Source: Nocardioides sp. Root190 (GTDB taxonomy: Bacteria > Actinomycetota > Actinomycetes > Propionibacteriales > Nocardioidaceae). Taken from it: a DNA stretch of 43,403 nucleotides. The stretch covers positions 573,396 through 616,798 of the forward strand of contig NZ_LMIA01000010.1 in the NCBI RefSeq assembly GCF_001428565.1. The letters are read 5' to 3'. Both the position numbers and the translations under genes were made by a program. The notes below the pieces were generated by a model, which saw only the letters and a program-made list of their open reading frames with translations, did not search any database and had not been told where the DNA came from. Below, one piece after another: positions 24,764 through 33,243 of this stretch (position 1 is its first letter; the number at the start of each line of letters is the position of its first letter).

Positions 24764-24769
24764 CATCAT
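24764..24769 (+). promoter_or_regulatory. Candidate -10 (CATCAT) for a leaderless transcript
   Basis: CATCAT is 6 nt before the ATG at 24776 and lies just after the kinase stop. The first base differs from the TAnnnT consensus. Confidence 0.3.
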
Positions 24770-24775
24770 CGCGCC

Positions 24776-25162
24776 ATGCAGGGACGAGCGCTGAACCGCG
24801 AGCCGTGGCAGGGCACAGCCTGGTTCGTGGCGTGGTCCTCCTTTGTCGCCGTGAAAATGATCGATGTCGAGGGAGCCGCTTCGCGCCCGTGGTGGCTCGC
24901 CGCCGGTCTCGCCGGCGGATTCGCCTGGCAGTGGCTCTACCGCCGAGACCTCGTCTCGCGCCTGACCGTGCCGGCCGCGCTCGTGGCTGTTGGGCTGGCC
25001 GGGGCGATGGTCACTCGCACGTCGATCCGCTGGGAGGACATGGACACGGCCGGTCTCTGGGTCATCGGCGCTCTCATCGGCTTGGTGGCGTGCGAGCAGG
25101 TCCAGCGTCACCTCGACAGCCGACACCCCGCACCCCAGCCCGATCACATCGGCGCGGGCTGA
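24776..25162 (+). CDS. Small membrane protein of unknown function
   Basis: 128 residues with about three or four hydrophobic segments: GTAWFVAWSSFVAVKMI, WWLAAGLAGGFAWQWLY, LTVPAALVAVGLAGAMV and LWVIGALIGLVAC, with a polar tail HLDSRHPAPQPDHIGAG. I recognise no family. ATG at 24776 is the first start in frame after the kinase stop with a promoter-like hexamer; an earlier in-frame start at 24701 lies within the kinase gene. The 101-bp spacer to the convergent desaturase gene shows no clear terminator. Confidence 0.7.
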   Translation: MQGRALNREPWQGTAWFVAWSSFVAVKMIDVEGAASRPWWLAAGLAGGFAWQWLYRRDLVSRLTVPAALVAVGLAGAMVTRTSIRWEDMDTAGLWVIGALIGLVACEQVQRHLDSRHPAPQPDHIGAG

Positions 25163-25263
25163 CCGGCGCGGGCGGCGCGCAGGAATCCCCTCTTCAGCAG
25201 GTATCCCGAAACCGCCGAAACCACTGAACCGACCCAGAGGTCCGCGGTCGCGTCTCATCCCCC

Positions 25264-27279
25264 TCAGGCGTCGTAGTCGACCCGCAGCTCCTCGGTCACC
25301 GGGTGCGCCTGACAGGTCAGCACGTAGCCGTCGGCGATCTCGTCGTCGTCGAGCACGTGGTTCTGGTCCATGACCGCGCGGCCCAGCAGGACCTTCGCCC
25401 GGCAGGTGCCGCAGGCGCCACCCGCGCAGGAGTACGGCGGATCGATGCCGGCCTGCATCGCGGCGTCGAGGATCGTGTCGCCGTTCGAGGACAGCGCCAT
25501 CGTGGTCTCGATCCCGTCGATGGCGACGGTGACCTCGCTGACCAGATCGACCTGGACCGCGGTGGCGGCGGGATCGCCAGCGGCGACGTGGAACACCTCG
25601 GTCAGCACCCGACCAGGATCGGTCAGCTCGCCCAGCGCCGACCCGACGCCGTCGACCATCTCCTGCGGTCCACAGAGGAACCACGCCGCGACACCGGCGA
25701 TGTCCTCGTCCGAACCGATCAGGCCGAGGACGAGCTCCGGTGTGATCCGCCCGGCCAGCGCTGCATCGGGCTCCCGGGACAGGACGTGGTGGACCCGCAG
25801 CCGGTCGCCGTACGTCCCCTGCAGCGCAGGAATCCGCTCGCCGAACATGGTCGACTCAGCCGTCCGGTTGCCGTAGACGAGGGTGAACCGGCTGGCCGAC
25901 TCGACCTCGAGCGTGGTCGCGATCGTGGACATCATCGGCGTGATCCCGGACCCGGCTGCGACTGCCACGTGGTGGCGGGAGGCGCTGGGGTCCAGGCGCA
26001 CGTGGAAGCCACCGGTCGGCGTCATCACGTCGAGGATGTCGTCGACAGAGAGGTGCTCGTTGACGTACGTCGAGAACACGCCGCCCTCGATCTTCTTGAC
26101 CGCGACCCGCAGGGTCCGCGCCGAGACGGGCTCGACGAGCGAGTAGCTGCGCCGCACGTCCTGCCCGTCGACGACGGCCCGCAGGGTGACGTGCTGACCC
26201 TGGGCGTAGGCGTACTCGTGGGCGAGGTCGGCGGGCACGTCGAAGGTGACGGCGACGCTGTCCGCGGTGAGCGGCTCGACCGAGCGCACCCGCAGCGGGT
26301 GCAGGACCGGACGCTGCACCGCGCCGGCGTTCGGGGAGTCGGTGAGCTGGTCGGTCAGCCGGCGCCAGGTGCGGTACTCACTGGGTGTCAGGGAGCGCCC
26401 GAACCACGTGGAGATGGCGGCGTTGCGGTCCAGGTAGGCCTGCTCGTTGCGGCGCCAGGCGCGCACGTAGCGGTAGAACGGGATGCTCGGGTGCAGGTGA
26501 TGCACGAGGTGGTAGTTCTGGTAGACGAACAACGGCGTCAGCATCCTCTCCCCGCCGACCCGGACCCGCGTGGCCCGGTACTTGTCCTCGCGCTGGGTCA
26601 CGGTGAGTCCGTGGTGCGGGAGGTAGTCGAACCACCAGCCCAGCGCGAGGATCCCGAGGCGCTGCGGGATGAACCACGCCCACAGCAGCTCGGAGCCGTA
26701 GCCGGCGGCGGCCACACCCGCGAAGGCACTGACGACCGCGACGAACCACACCAGCACGATCGCCGCCTCGGCCCGTGGCCGCTGCCCGATCCGCCGCAGG
26801 TAGAAGGCGACGTAGTAGAGGTCGATGCTCGCCCAGCGCAGCGGGAGCAGCACCTTGGGTCCCTCGTCGCACCACGCGTCCGGGTCGACGCCCATGCCCT
26901 CGTTGGTGTTGCGGTGGTGCTCGATGTGGAGGAACTTCACCAGTGGGTACGTCGCCCACGGCACCACGAGCGGCACGGACAGGTGCCCGAACGCGTTGTT
27001 GACGCGGGTGTTGGTGCTGACCGCGTGGTGGGTCGCCTCGTGGAGGACGCTGAACATCAGGAAGGTGACCGCACCGCCCATCGGGACCGTCACCCAGCGC
27101 GACCAGTCCCAGGCCAGCGCGCCACCCAGCGCCAGCGCGAAGAGGGCAGCCGTGCCGACGTACAGGGCAGCGGTGGGCCACGCCATCCGCGGCACCCGCT
27201 CCCCCGGGTCGGGCAGTCCGGTCACCGACTGGCGCAGCTCGCTGCGGGCCGAGGCGGTCGGGGGCACGGTCGTCTCCAT
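25264..27279 (-). CDS. Self-sufficient fatty acid desaturase fused to ferredoxin reductase and 2Fe-2S ferredoxin
   Basis: 671 residues, three parts. A membrane diiron desaturase/hydroxylase domain (about 35-320) has the His clusters HEATHH (80-85), HIEHH (118-122) and HLVHH (257-261). An FNR-type reductase (about 325-570) has the FAD motif RRSYSLVEP and NADP motif GSGITPMMSTI. A plant-type ferredoxin (about 585-671) has CAGGACGTC and a distal Cys in LTCQAHP. Electrons from NAD(P)H can thus reach the diiron centre within one chain. It acts on acyl or alkyl lipids in the membrane; the exact position is unknown. ATG at 27279 follows a TACGGT hexamer by 6 nt. It lies downstream of a PucR regulator. 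Confidence 0.92.
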   Translation of the reverse strand: METTVPPTASARSELRQSVTGLPDPGERVPRMAWPTAALYVGTAALFALALGGALAWDWSRWVTVPMGGAVTFLMFSVLHEATHHAVSTNTRVNNAFGHLSVPLVVPWATYPLVKFLHIEHHRNTNEGMGVDPDAWCDEGPKVLLPLRWASIDLYYVAFYLRRIGQRPRAEAAIVLVWFVAVVSAFAGVAAAGYGSELLWAWFIPQRLGILALGWWFDYLPHHGLTVTQREDKYRATRVRVGGERMLTPLFVYQNYHLVHHLHPSIPFYRYVRAWRRNEQAYLDRNAAISTWFGRSLTPSEYRTWRRLTDQLTDSPNAGAVQRPVLHPLRVRSVEPLTADSVAVTFDVPADLAHEYAYAQGQHVTLRAVVDGQDVRRSYSLVEPVSARTLRVAVKKIEGGVFSTYVNEHLSVDDILDVMTPTGGFHVRLDPSASRHHVAVAAGSGITPMMSTIATTLEVESASRFTLVYGNRTAESTMFGERIPALQGTYGDRLRVHHVLSREPDAALAGRITPELVLGLIGSDEDIAGVAAWFLCGPQEMVDGVGSALGELTDPGRVLTEVFHVAAGDPAATAVQVDLVSEVTVAIDGIETTMALSSNGDTILDAAMQAGIDPPYSCAGGACGTCRAKVLLGRAVMDQNHVLDDDEIADGYVLTCQAHPVTEELRVDYDA

Positions 27280-27285
27280 GGCCTC

Positions 27286-27291
27286 ACCGTA
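27286..27291 (-). promoter_or_regulatory. Candidate -10 (TACGGT) of the desaturase gene
   Basis: On the minus strand TACGGT-gaggcc-ATG gives a 6-nt gap to the start. The same hexamer and gap occur before the PucR gene at 40154. Confidence 0.45.
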
Positions 27292-27313
27292 GGTCCGCGA
27301 GGCGGTGCCGCAC

Positions 27314-27331
27314 CTTGGTCACGACGCCAAG
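27314..27331. promoter_or_regulatory. Dyad upstream of the desaturase gene
   Basis: CTTGG (27314-27318) and CCAAG (27327-27331) are inverted repeats with an 8-nt spacer, centred about 43 bp before the desaturase start, near the expected -35. It may be the site of the PucR regulator encoded just upstream. Confidence 0.4.
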
Positions 27332-27386
27332 AACCCCGCCACCTGATTGGACCCTCGCACCGACGACACGAGACCCGATCCGGTGG

Positions 27387-28637
27387 TCAGTCCTGCTGCG
27401 CAGCCACCGGCACCAGGTAGGTCTCGTGACAACGGAGCGCGACGTCGATCTCGGTGGGCGAGTCCGCGATGCGGCGGCCCATCAGCTCCTCGGCCCGCTC
27501 GATCCGGTAGCGCACGGTGTTCTTGTGGACCAGGAGCTGCTTGGCGGCGGCGTCCACGCTGCCGCAGGCGAGCAGGGCTCGCAGGGTCGCACGCAGCCGG
27601 GCGACCTGCTCGTCGGTCGAGGTGAGCCGTCCCAGGATCCGGTGCACGAAGCGACGCATCGCCTCGCCCTCACCGACCAGGGTCAGCAGCTCGACGTCGG
27701 CGAAGAAGGTGATCGGCTCCGGCCGGTGGCCGGCCAAGGCGATCCGCTGGGTCGCGAGCGCCTCGCTGTGGGAGGCGCAGAAGCCGTCGATGCCCAATGA
27801 CGGTGACCCGATCGCGGCGATGATGTGACGCTCGCTGAGCCACCCCCCGCACCCGTCGAGACGACCGAGGTCCGGCACCTCGGCCGAGCTGATCCACGCC
27901 CACAGGTCGCGGCCACCGGGGTGGACCACGAGCGGCTGGCGCAGACCGAGCGTCGAGGTGATCGTCTGCGCCGCCTGCGGGAGGTCGGCGATCCGGGCGT
28001 CGTCGGCGGTGTGGAGCAGGACGGCGGTCTGGTACGCCGACACCGGGTGACCACCGAGCCGGGCCGAGGCCTCACGCGGATCGGCGAGCGAACCGGAGAG
28101 CACGGCGCGGACGGCCTCCAGGCGACGCGCCGCATCGCCCTGCCGGATCCGCTCCAGCTCCTCGGAGAAGATCGCGACCGACTGCTCGACGGAGCGGTCG
28201 AACCACGTGCTCGAGCGGGTCCAGAAGTGCACCAGCGCATCGGCCTCGGACACGCCCTCGGCACGGTCGACCCGGATCGCGCGGGTGATGAACTCCCACA
28301 CCGCCTGCTCGCCGGCGGTGTAGATCTCGAAGATCACCGGCAGCGGGTACCCGTGCTGGGCCACCGCCAGCGGGACCTCGCGGGCCTCCTGCACGAAGTG
28401 GAAGGTCTGCTCGGGCTGGCCGAGGTTGGCCAGGAAGGAGCGCCAGTGCGCATCGCAGGCGTCACGCACCGCGCTCTGCAGGGCCGGGTCGTCGCGCACC
28501 TGCGCCACCTGGTCGACGATCCGGCCCAGGACGCTGCCGACCCATCGCTCGACCGCCGGGCTCTCGGACTCCGCGGCCACGAACTCGGCGATCCATGCGC
28601 GCAGCTGCCCGTCGACCGTCATCACTCCCCCTGTCAC
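27387..28637 (-). CDS. PucR/CdaR-family transcriptional regulator (end of mce operon)
   Basis: 416 residues. An N-terminal regulatory region (RDACDAHWRSFLANLGQPEQ, IFEIYTAGEQAVWEFITRAI), a GGDEF-like middle, and the C-terminal PucR helix-turn-helix (LLVHKNTVRYRIERAEELMG, about 365-400). The GTG at 28637 shares GTGA with the stop of the last Mce-associated gene and has GGAG 5 nt upstream, so it is translated with the mce operon; an in-frame ATG at 28622 is the alternative. It resembles the second PucR regulator at 40154 over its full length. It likely controls the desaturase gene downstream and perhaps the operon itself. Confidence 0.9.
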   Translation of the reverse strand: MTGGVMTVDGQLRAWIAEFVAAESESPAVERWVGSVLGRIVDQVAQVRDDPALQSAVRDACDAHWRSFLANLGQPEQTFHFVQEAREVPLAVAQHGYPLPVIFEIYTAGEQAVWEFITRAIRVDRAEGVSEADALVHFWTRSSTWFDRSVEQSVAIFSEELERIRQGDAARRLEAVRAVLSGSLADPREASARLGGHPVSAYQTAVLLHTADDARIADLPQAAQTITSTLGLRQPLVVHPGGRDLWAWISSAEVPDLGRLDGCGGWLSERHIIAAIGSPSLGIDGFCASHSEALATQRIALAGHRPEPITFFADVELLTLVGEGEAMRRFVHRILGRLTSTDEQVARLRATLRALLACGSVDAAAKQLLVHKNTVRYRIERAEELMGRRIADSPTEIDVALRCHETYLVPVAAQQD

Positions 28638-29140
28638 ACCGGCTCCAGACTACCGATCTTCCAGCCACCATCGGCCGGGACCATCGTCACCTCGACCCGA
28701 CTGCCGGCCACCGACGTGCCGTTGTCCCCGGCCGCCTCGGTGGTGGTGGTCTGCGTCAGGAAGAGGAGTACGACGACCTCGTCGCCGTCGCCGCGCACCA
28801 CACCCGCTGCACCGACGACCGCACGGGTGCTGATCCCGCGCGCCTTCGCCTGGGGTGCCACGACGTCGTCGAGGATCCGGCCGTAGTCGGAGGTGAAGTC
28901 GCCCGTGGTCTGCGACCGGGCGCGACGCAGGTCCTCGTCGAGGGTCGCAGCGTCGTAGCTCAGCAGGTCGGGCACCCGCTTCTCGGCGGCCGCCAGCGCC
29001 TCCGTGCGGGCGTCGGCTCCCGCATCGGCACGCTGTGCCTGGACACCGCAGAACACCGCGATCGCCAACGCGGCAAGGACGGCGACACCCGCCATCACGG
29101 CAGTCCGACGACCCTTGTCGGGGGTGGGGTCTCCACTCAT
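28634..29140 (-). CDS. Mce-associated membrane protein
   Basis: 168 residues with a short cytoplasmic N-terminus, one transmembrane helix (about 15-35, AVMAGVAVLAALAIAVFCGV) and an exterior domain with LLSYDAATLDEDLRRARSQT and VTMVPADGGWKIGSLEPV. This is the Mam/Mas pattern of proteins that stabilise Mce transporters. The ATG at 29140 shares ATGA with the previous stop. Last structural gene before the PucR regulator. Confidence 0.87.
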   Translation of the reverse strand: MSGDPTPDKGRRTAVMAGVAVLAALAIAVFCGVQAQRADAGADARTEALAAAEKRVPDLLSYDAATLDEDLRRARSQTTGDFTSDYGRILDDVVAPQAKARGISTRAVVGAAGVVRGDGDEVVVLLFLTQTTTTEAAGDNGTSVAGSRVEVTMVPADGGWKIGSLEPV

Positions 29141-29622
29141 GACACGAACTCCAGTCCCGACACGAGCCACGCGTCATCGGTCTTCAGCAGGTCGACCTTG
29201 AGCCGGTAGTTGCGCGGTTCGGGCGCCTCGGTCTGCTTGTTGGTCACGGTGCCGACGGCGGCGACGATCACCGTCGCGCGGTCGCCATCGAGCCTGACCA
29301 CACCGCTCGAGACCGCCTCGCCCGTGGCCTCCACCGCGTTGTCGGCCAATGCCTTCCGGAGACGGTCTGCCTGGGACTCGAGCTCCTTGCGGAAGTCGGC
29401 CGTGGCGCCGTCGAGCAGCCGCGCCATGTCGTCCTCGGAGGTCGACCCGCTGATGTCGATCAGTCCTTCCACCTCGGCCTGCGCAGCGGCGACCACGGCC
29501 TTCTCGTCCGCGCCCCGGTCACGCTGGTCGCGCCACGCGAGGCCTCGCTCGGCGGCGACCGCGAGCAGCGCCACGATGACGAGTCCGACGGCCGCGGCCC
29601 GCCAGGAGAGCCGGGCCCTCAT
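29137..29622 (-). CDS. Mce-associated membrane protein
   Basis: 161 residues: basic N-terminus, one transmembrane helix (about 9-25, AAVGLVIVALLAVAAE), then an exterior domain with DISGSTSEDDMARLLDGATA, FRKELESQADRLRKAL and LLKTDDAWLVSGLEFVS. It shares the layout of the following gene and of Mam proteins. ATG at 29622 shares ATGA with the mceF stop. Confidence 0.86.
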   Translation of the reverse strand: MRARLSWRAAAVGLVIVALLAVAAERGLAWRDQRDRGADEKAVVAAAQAEVEGLIDISGSTSEDDMARLLDGATADFRKELESQADRLRKALADNAVEATGEAVSSGVVRLDGDRATVIVAAVGTVTNKQTEAPEPRNYRLKVDLLKTDDAWLVSGLEFVS

Positions 29623-30938
29623 CGGGTCCCCAGCGGGGCCAGGACGAGGATCTTCCAGAGCTCGTCAGGGTCGTCGTCGAGCGGGAGAGAGTCGTCGCCC
29701 CTGCCGACCGCGAGGTCGTAGGCGACCGTGCCATCGGTCTCCGGCCAGACACCGCCGCGGAAGCTGATCCCGCAGGAGGAGGGAAGCGGACCCCGGGTCG
29801 TCGAGTCCGGGCACGGCAGGTTGCGGGCACCACGGATGGCGGTCGGGTTGTCCGGCTCGAGGTCGCAGTGCGCCAGCCGATCGACCTCGCGGGTGGTCGT
29901 GACCCGCGGGCTGCGTCGCTGCTTCGCCGGCAGGTAGCCGGTCTGGCAGGTGGGCGGGTTGTTGAGCGCGGCACGGAGATCGAGCTGGACGTCGCCCTGG
30001 TCGGCGCGCGGGTTGACCGCCGACTGCAGCTTGGCGACGAGGGCCGGGTAGACGACCAGCGTCTGCTTGATCTGCGGCAGGTAGGTGGAGAGCACCTGGG
30101 CGTTGGTGGTCAGGTTGGCCAGCATCATCGGCAGCACCGGCTGCAGGTCGGTGACCAGGGCGGTGGCTGCGTCGAGTCCGTCCGGAGCCTTCTCCAGCAA
30201 GGCGTTCAGGTCGGCACTGCCGTCGCGCGCCAGCACCGCGGTCACGTCGTCGAGGGCCGCGGCGTAGGAGCGGGTGCGCGGTCCGAGGTCGGTCTGGGTC
30301 CTCAGCACCGGCTCGAGGGCGGAGATGAGCGAGGTGGTCGCCTCGATCTGTGACTGGGCCTCGGTGAGCAGGCTGCCGGCCGAGGTCACCAGCTCGTTGA
30401 GCTCGGGGCCGGAGCCACCGAGACCCTCGTCGATCTGCGCCAGCACGGCCTTGGTCTCCTCCTTGGGCACGGACTCCAGCAGTCGGTTCACCGAGTCGAG
30501 CACGGGCGTGATCTGGGGCATCTCGACAGCCCGGTCGCGCGGGATCGCGTCGCCGTCGGCCAGCACGTCACCCCCCGCGGATCCCTCGCCGGCCGGGTCG
30601 ACCAGGTCGATGTACTGCTCACCGATGGCCGAGGTGCTGTGCAGCTCAGCGGAGACGCCGCCCGGGATGTCGGTGCCGTCGTCGATTCGCAGCGTGGCCA
30701 GGGCACCGTTGCCGGTGACCTCCAGGCCGGAGACGACGCCGACCTTGACGCCGCGGTAGGTGACCGCGGCACGGGGGTACAGGCCGCTGGCGTCCTCGAA
30801 GTCGACCGTGACGTCGTGGACGCCGACCCCGACCATCGCGGGCACCCGGGCGTAGTGGATGAACGCCAGGCCGAGCGAGACGATCGCCAGCACGGCGAAG
30901 ATGCGCAGCTGGCGCTTGATCAACGGTGTGAGCAGCAT
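29619..30938 (-). CDS. mceF: MCE family protein, sixth subunit (MceF-like)
   Basis: 439 residues: an N-terminal membrane anchor (RQLRIFAVLAIVSLGLAFIH), the MCE domain (about 35-115, SGLYPRAAVTYRGVKVGVVS, SAIGEQYIDLVD), a long helical part (VLDSVNRLLESVPKEETKAV onward) and a C-terminal cysteine-bearing tail. Six such subunits form the periplasm-spanning lipid tunnel. ATG at 30938 overlaps the mceE stop by one base (TGATG); a GTG at 30944 is the alternative. Confidence 0.92.
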   Translation of the reverse strand: MLLTPLIKRQLRIFAVLAIVSLGLAFIHYARVPAMVGVGVHDVTVDFEDASGLYPRAAVTYRGVKVGVVSGLEVTGNGALATLRIDDGTDIPGGVSAELHSTSAIGEQYIDLVDPAGEGSAGGDVLADGDAIPRDRAVEMPQITPVLDSVNRLLESVPKEETKAVLAQIDEGLGGSGPELNELVTSAGSLLTEAQSQIEATTSLISALEPVLRTQTDLGPRTRSYAAALDDVTAVLARDGSADLNALLEKAPDGLDAATALVTDLQPVLPMMLANLTTNAQVLSTYLPQIKQTLVVYPALVAKLQSAVNPRADQGDVQLDLRAALNNPPTCQTGYLPAKQRRSPRVTTTREVDRLAHCDLEPDNPTAIRGARNLPCPDSTTRGPLPSSCGISFRGGVWPETDGTVAYDLAVGRGDDSLPLDDDPDELWKILVLAPLGTR

Positions 30939-32164
30939 CAGCACAGCCCCAGGATCTGCAGGAGGCAGCCGCGTGGCTGCTCGGTCGGTGTCGGTGGTGC
31001 CGGCTTGTCCGCGGGCTTCTCGCCCGGGTCGGGGGCGGGGCCCTCCTCGTCCGGTGTCTCGTCGGTGTCCTGCGGCGTGGGCGAGAGCGGGTCCTGCACC
31101 GGGTCGCCGGCCTGGAGGGCAGGGGCGAGGCCGCCGAGCCAGCTCGTGGTCAACGCCGACGCACTGAGGTCGATGGTCGCGAACAGGTTGGCGTAGTCGC
31201 CCTTGAGCGCGTTCGAGGACGTCATCACCGGGAACGGGATGGTGATCGCGATCTTGAGCGCGTCCGGCAGCGACTCGCTGACCCGGCCGAGGTTGGTGAG
31301 GATCGGCCCGAGCGAGTCGAGGTTGGCCAGGAGTGCCTTCTCGCTCGCGTTGACGACGCGTACGGCGCGGTCGCCGGCGCGACCGGTCGCGGTGACGGCC
31401 TTGACCAGCCGGGCGCGCTCGGTCTCCAGCACCTCGAGGCCCGGCGTGATGCGGTCGATCGCGGTCGCGATCGCCTTCTCGTCCGACCGCAGCCCCGCAG
31501 CCAGGCCGTTGATCGACTCGAGGGCCGCCACGATCTCGCCCCGGTTCGCGTCGAGCACCGCCAGCAGCTCGTTCGCATGGCGGATCAGGTTCCTGGTGTC
31601 GGGCACCTTGCCCCGCAGGGCGGTGGAGAGCTCACTTGTGATGGTGCTGATCTGCGAGAGACCGCCGTTGTTGAGCAGCAGTGCCACTGCGCCGAGGACC
31701 TGTTCGGTCGCGGGGTAGGTACCGGTCTGCTCGACACCGAGCACGTCGCCGTCGGCGAGGGCGGCCTGCACCGGCTGACCGGGCTGACCGGGCTGGCCGG
31801 CTGCCGGCGCGGACACCTCGACGTACTGCGCACCGAGCAGGGTCTTCTGACCGATCGAGAAGGTCACGTCCGCCGGCAGCTCGACGCTGTCCAGCAGGTG
31901 CAGCTTGACGACCGCTTCCCAGCCCTCGACGTCGATCTCGCCGACGGTCCCGATCACGACGTTGTCCTTCTGGACGGTCGAGTTGGGGACGAGGTTCTCG
32001 ATCTGGTCGAAGTGCACCTCGACGGTGTAGCCGTCGCTGCCGACTGCCACCTGGCCCGGCAGGGTGTTGTCGTTGGGCTGGATGTCGCAGCCCGCTCCGA
32101 GGAGCGCAGCAGCGAGCAGGCCAGCGACCGCACCGCGGTGCTGCCAGCGTGATCGTGCGGTCAC
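30938..32164 (-). CDS. mceE: MCE family lipoprotein (MceE/LprN-like)
   Basis: 408 residues. It has a signal peptide with lipobox LLGAGC (Cys at about 26), the hallmark of the fifth Mce subunit, then the MCE domain (about 35-120, YTVEVHFDQIENLVPNSTVQ, QKTLLGAQYVEVS). A small tandem repeat of Gly-Gln-Pro (GQPGQPGQPV) follows. The tail is rich in Pro, Asp and Glu and ends with CLLQILGLC. GTG at 32164 shares GTGA with the mceD stop. Confidence 0.93.
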   Translation of the reverse strand: MTARSRWQHRGAVAGLLAAALLGAGCDIQPNDNTLPGQVAVGSDGYTVEVHFDQIENLVPNSTVQKDNVVIGTVGEIDVEGWEAVVKLHLLDSVELPADVTFSIGQKTLLGAQYVEVSAPAAGQPGQPGQPVQAALADGDVLGVEQTGTYPATEQVLGAVALLLNNGGLSQISTITSELSTALRGKVPDTRNLIRHANELLAVLDANRGEIVAALESINGLAAGLRSDEKAIATAIDRITPGLEVLETERARLVKAVTATGRAGDRAVRVVNASEKALLANLDSLGPILTNLGRVSESLPDALKIAITIPFPVMTSSNALKGDYANLFATIDLSASALTTSWLGGLAPALQAGDPVQDPLSPTPQDTDETPDEEGPAPDPGEKPADKPAPPTPTEQPRGCLLQILGLC

Positions 32165-33243
32165 TGCGTGCCCCCCACCTTGTCGAGTCCGAGCAGGCCC
32201 AGGAGCGGCTGCAGCGCCTTGGTGCACTGCTCGCTGGTGCCACCCGCGCCGAGGATCGCGCCGCAGACGAGCTGGGCGACGTCGTCGAGCCCGCTGAGCG
32301 TGGCCCGCGCCGTGATCGCCTGGTCCTGGATGGTGTTGCTGAGGTCGACCACGGCGTGCGGGGCGACGTGCAGCACCCCGGCGAGCTCGTTGGAGCGGTC
32401 GGCCAGCGTCGCGGCGAGCGTGTTGAGGTCGGTCACCGACCCGGTGATCCGGCCGCGGTGCTTCTTCACGTAGGCCTCGACGGTCTCCAGCACCGTCGCC
32501 AGGTCGCGAATCGCGCCTCCGAGGTTGTTCCGGTTGGCCGCGAGCACCCCGCTGACCTCGTCGAGCTCGGTGGTGAAGCCACGCAGCGCACCGTCGTTGA
32601 GCGCGAGGTTGCGGGTGAAGGTGTTGAGGTTCTTGATGGTGCCGAACAGGTCGGACCGACCGTCGGACAGTGCGGTCGCAGCTCCCTGCAGCTCGGAGAT
32701 CGCCTGCCGCAGGTCGGTCGAGTTGCCGTCGCGCAGGCCCTGCTCGATCGCGACGATCGCCTCGGCGAGCGGGCCGTCCTCCTTGCCGGCGTCCGGGCCG
32801 AGGGTGGTGGCCAGGTCGGTGAGCTGTTGCTTCACATCGTCGAAGGTCACCGGGACCGCGGTCTTCTCCAGGGCGATGGTGGCACCGTCCTCGAGCTCGT
32901 CACCGCCCGTCCAGACCGGCTCGAACTGGACGAAGCGCCCACTGACCAGGCTCGGCGACACGATGGCGGCGTGCGCCTCAGCGGGGATCGGCTGCCCGGA
33001 CTCGACCTTCATCGTGACGCGGACGCCCTCGGGACGGTTCTCGATCGCGGTGATCTCGCCGACCTTGACGCCGAGCACCTTGACCTCGTCGCGGACGTTG
33101 AGCCCCTCTGCGCTGGTGAACCAGGCGTGCACCGTCGTACTGCTGGCGTCACGGTTCCAGGCGAACGCGCCCACCACCAGGGCGGCAGCGACGACGAGCG
33201 TCACCAGGCGGCGTCCGGTCAGCAGGCGCTTGAGGGCGGTCAC
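32161..33243 (-). CDS. mceD: MCE family protein, fourth subunit (MceD-like)
   Basis: 360 residues with an N-terminal anchor (RLVTLVVAAALVVGAFAW), the MCE domain (about 30-120, HAWFTSAEGLNVRDEVKVLG, SGRFVQFEPVW) and a long helical region (LRQAISELQGAATALSDGRS, VLETVEAYVKKHRGRI). GTG at 33243 shares GTGA with the mceC stop, so the longer open frame upstream is not used. Confidence 0.92.
   Translation of the reverse strand: MTALKRLLTGRRLVTLVVAAALVVGAFAWNRDASSTTVHAWFTSAEGLNVRDEVKVLGVKVGEITAIENRPEGVRVTMKVESGQPIPAEAHAAIVSPSLVSGRFVQFEPVWTGGDELEDGATIALEKTAVPVTFDDVKQQLTDLATTLGPDAGKEDGPLAEAIVAIEQGLRDGNSTDLRQAISELQGAATALSDGRSDLFGTIKNLNTFTRNLALNDGALRGFTTELDEVSGVLAANRNNLGGAIRDLATVLETVEAYVKKHRGRITGSVTDLNTLAATLADRSNELAGVLHVAPHAVVDLSNTIQDQAITARATLSGLDDVAQLVCGAILGAGGTSEQCTKALQPLLGLLGLDKVGGTQ

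Noticed and set aside
25163..25263. Terminator between the convergent membrane-protein and desaturase genes
   Set aside because: No convincing stem-loop was found by eye in this 101-bp spacer.
25303..27420. A 705-residue plus-strand open frame opposite the desaturase fusion
   Set aside because: Antisense shadow; the minus strand carries the His clusters, FNR and ferredoxin motifs.
31779..31803. Short tandem repeat in mceE as a phase-variation tract
   Set aside because: The 9-nt unit keeps the reading frame and encodes Gly-Gln-Pro linkers, so slippage would only change linker length.
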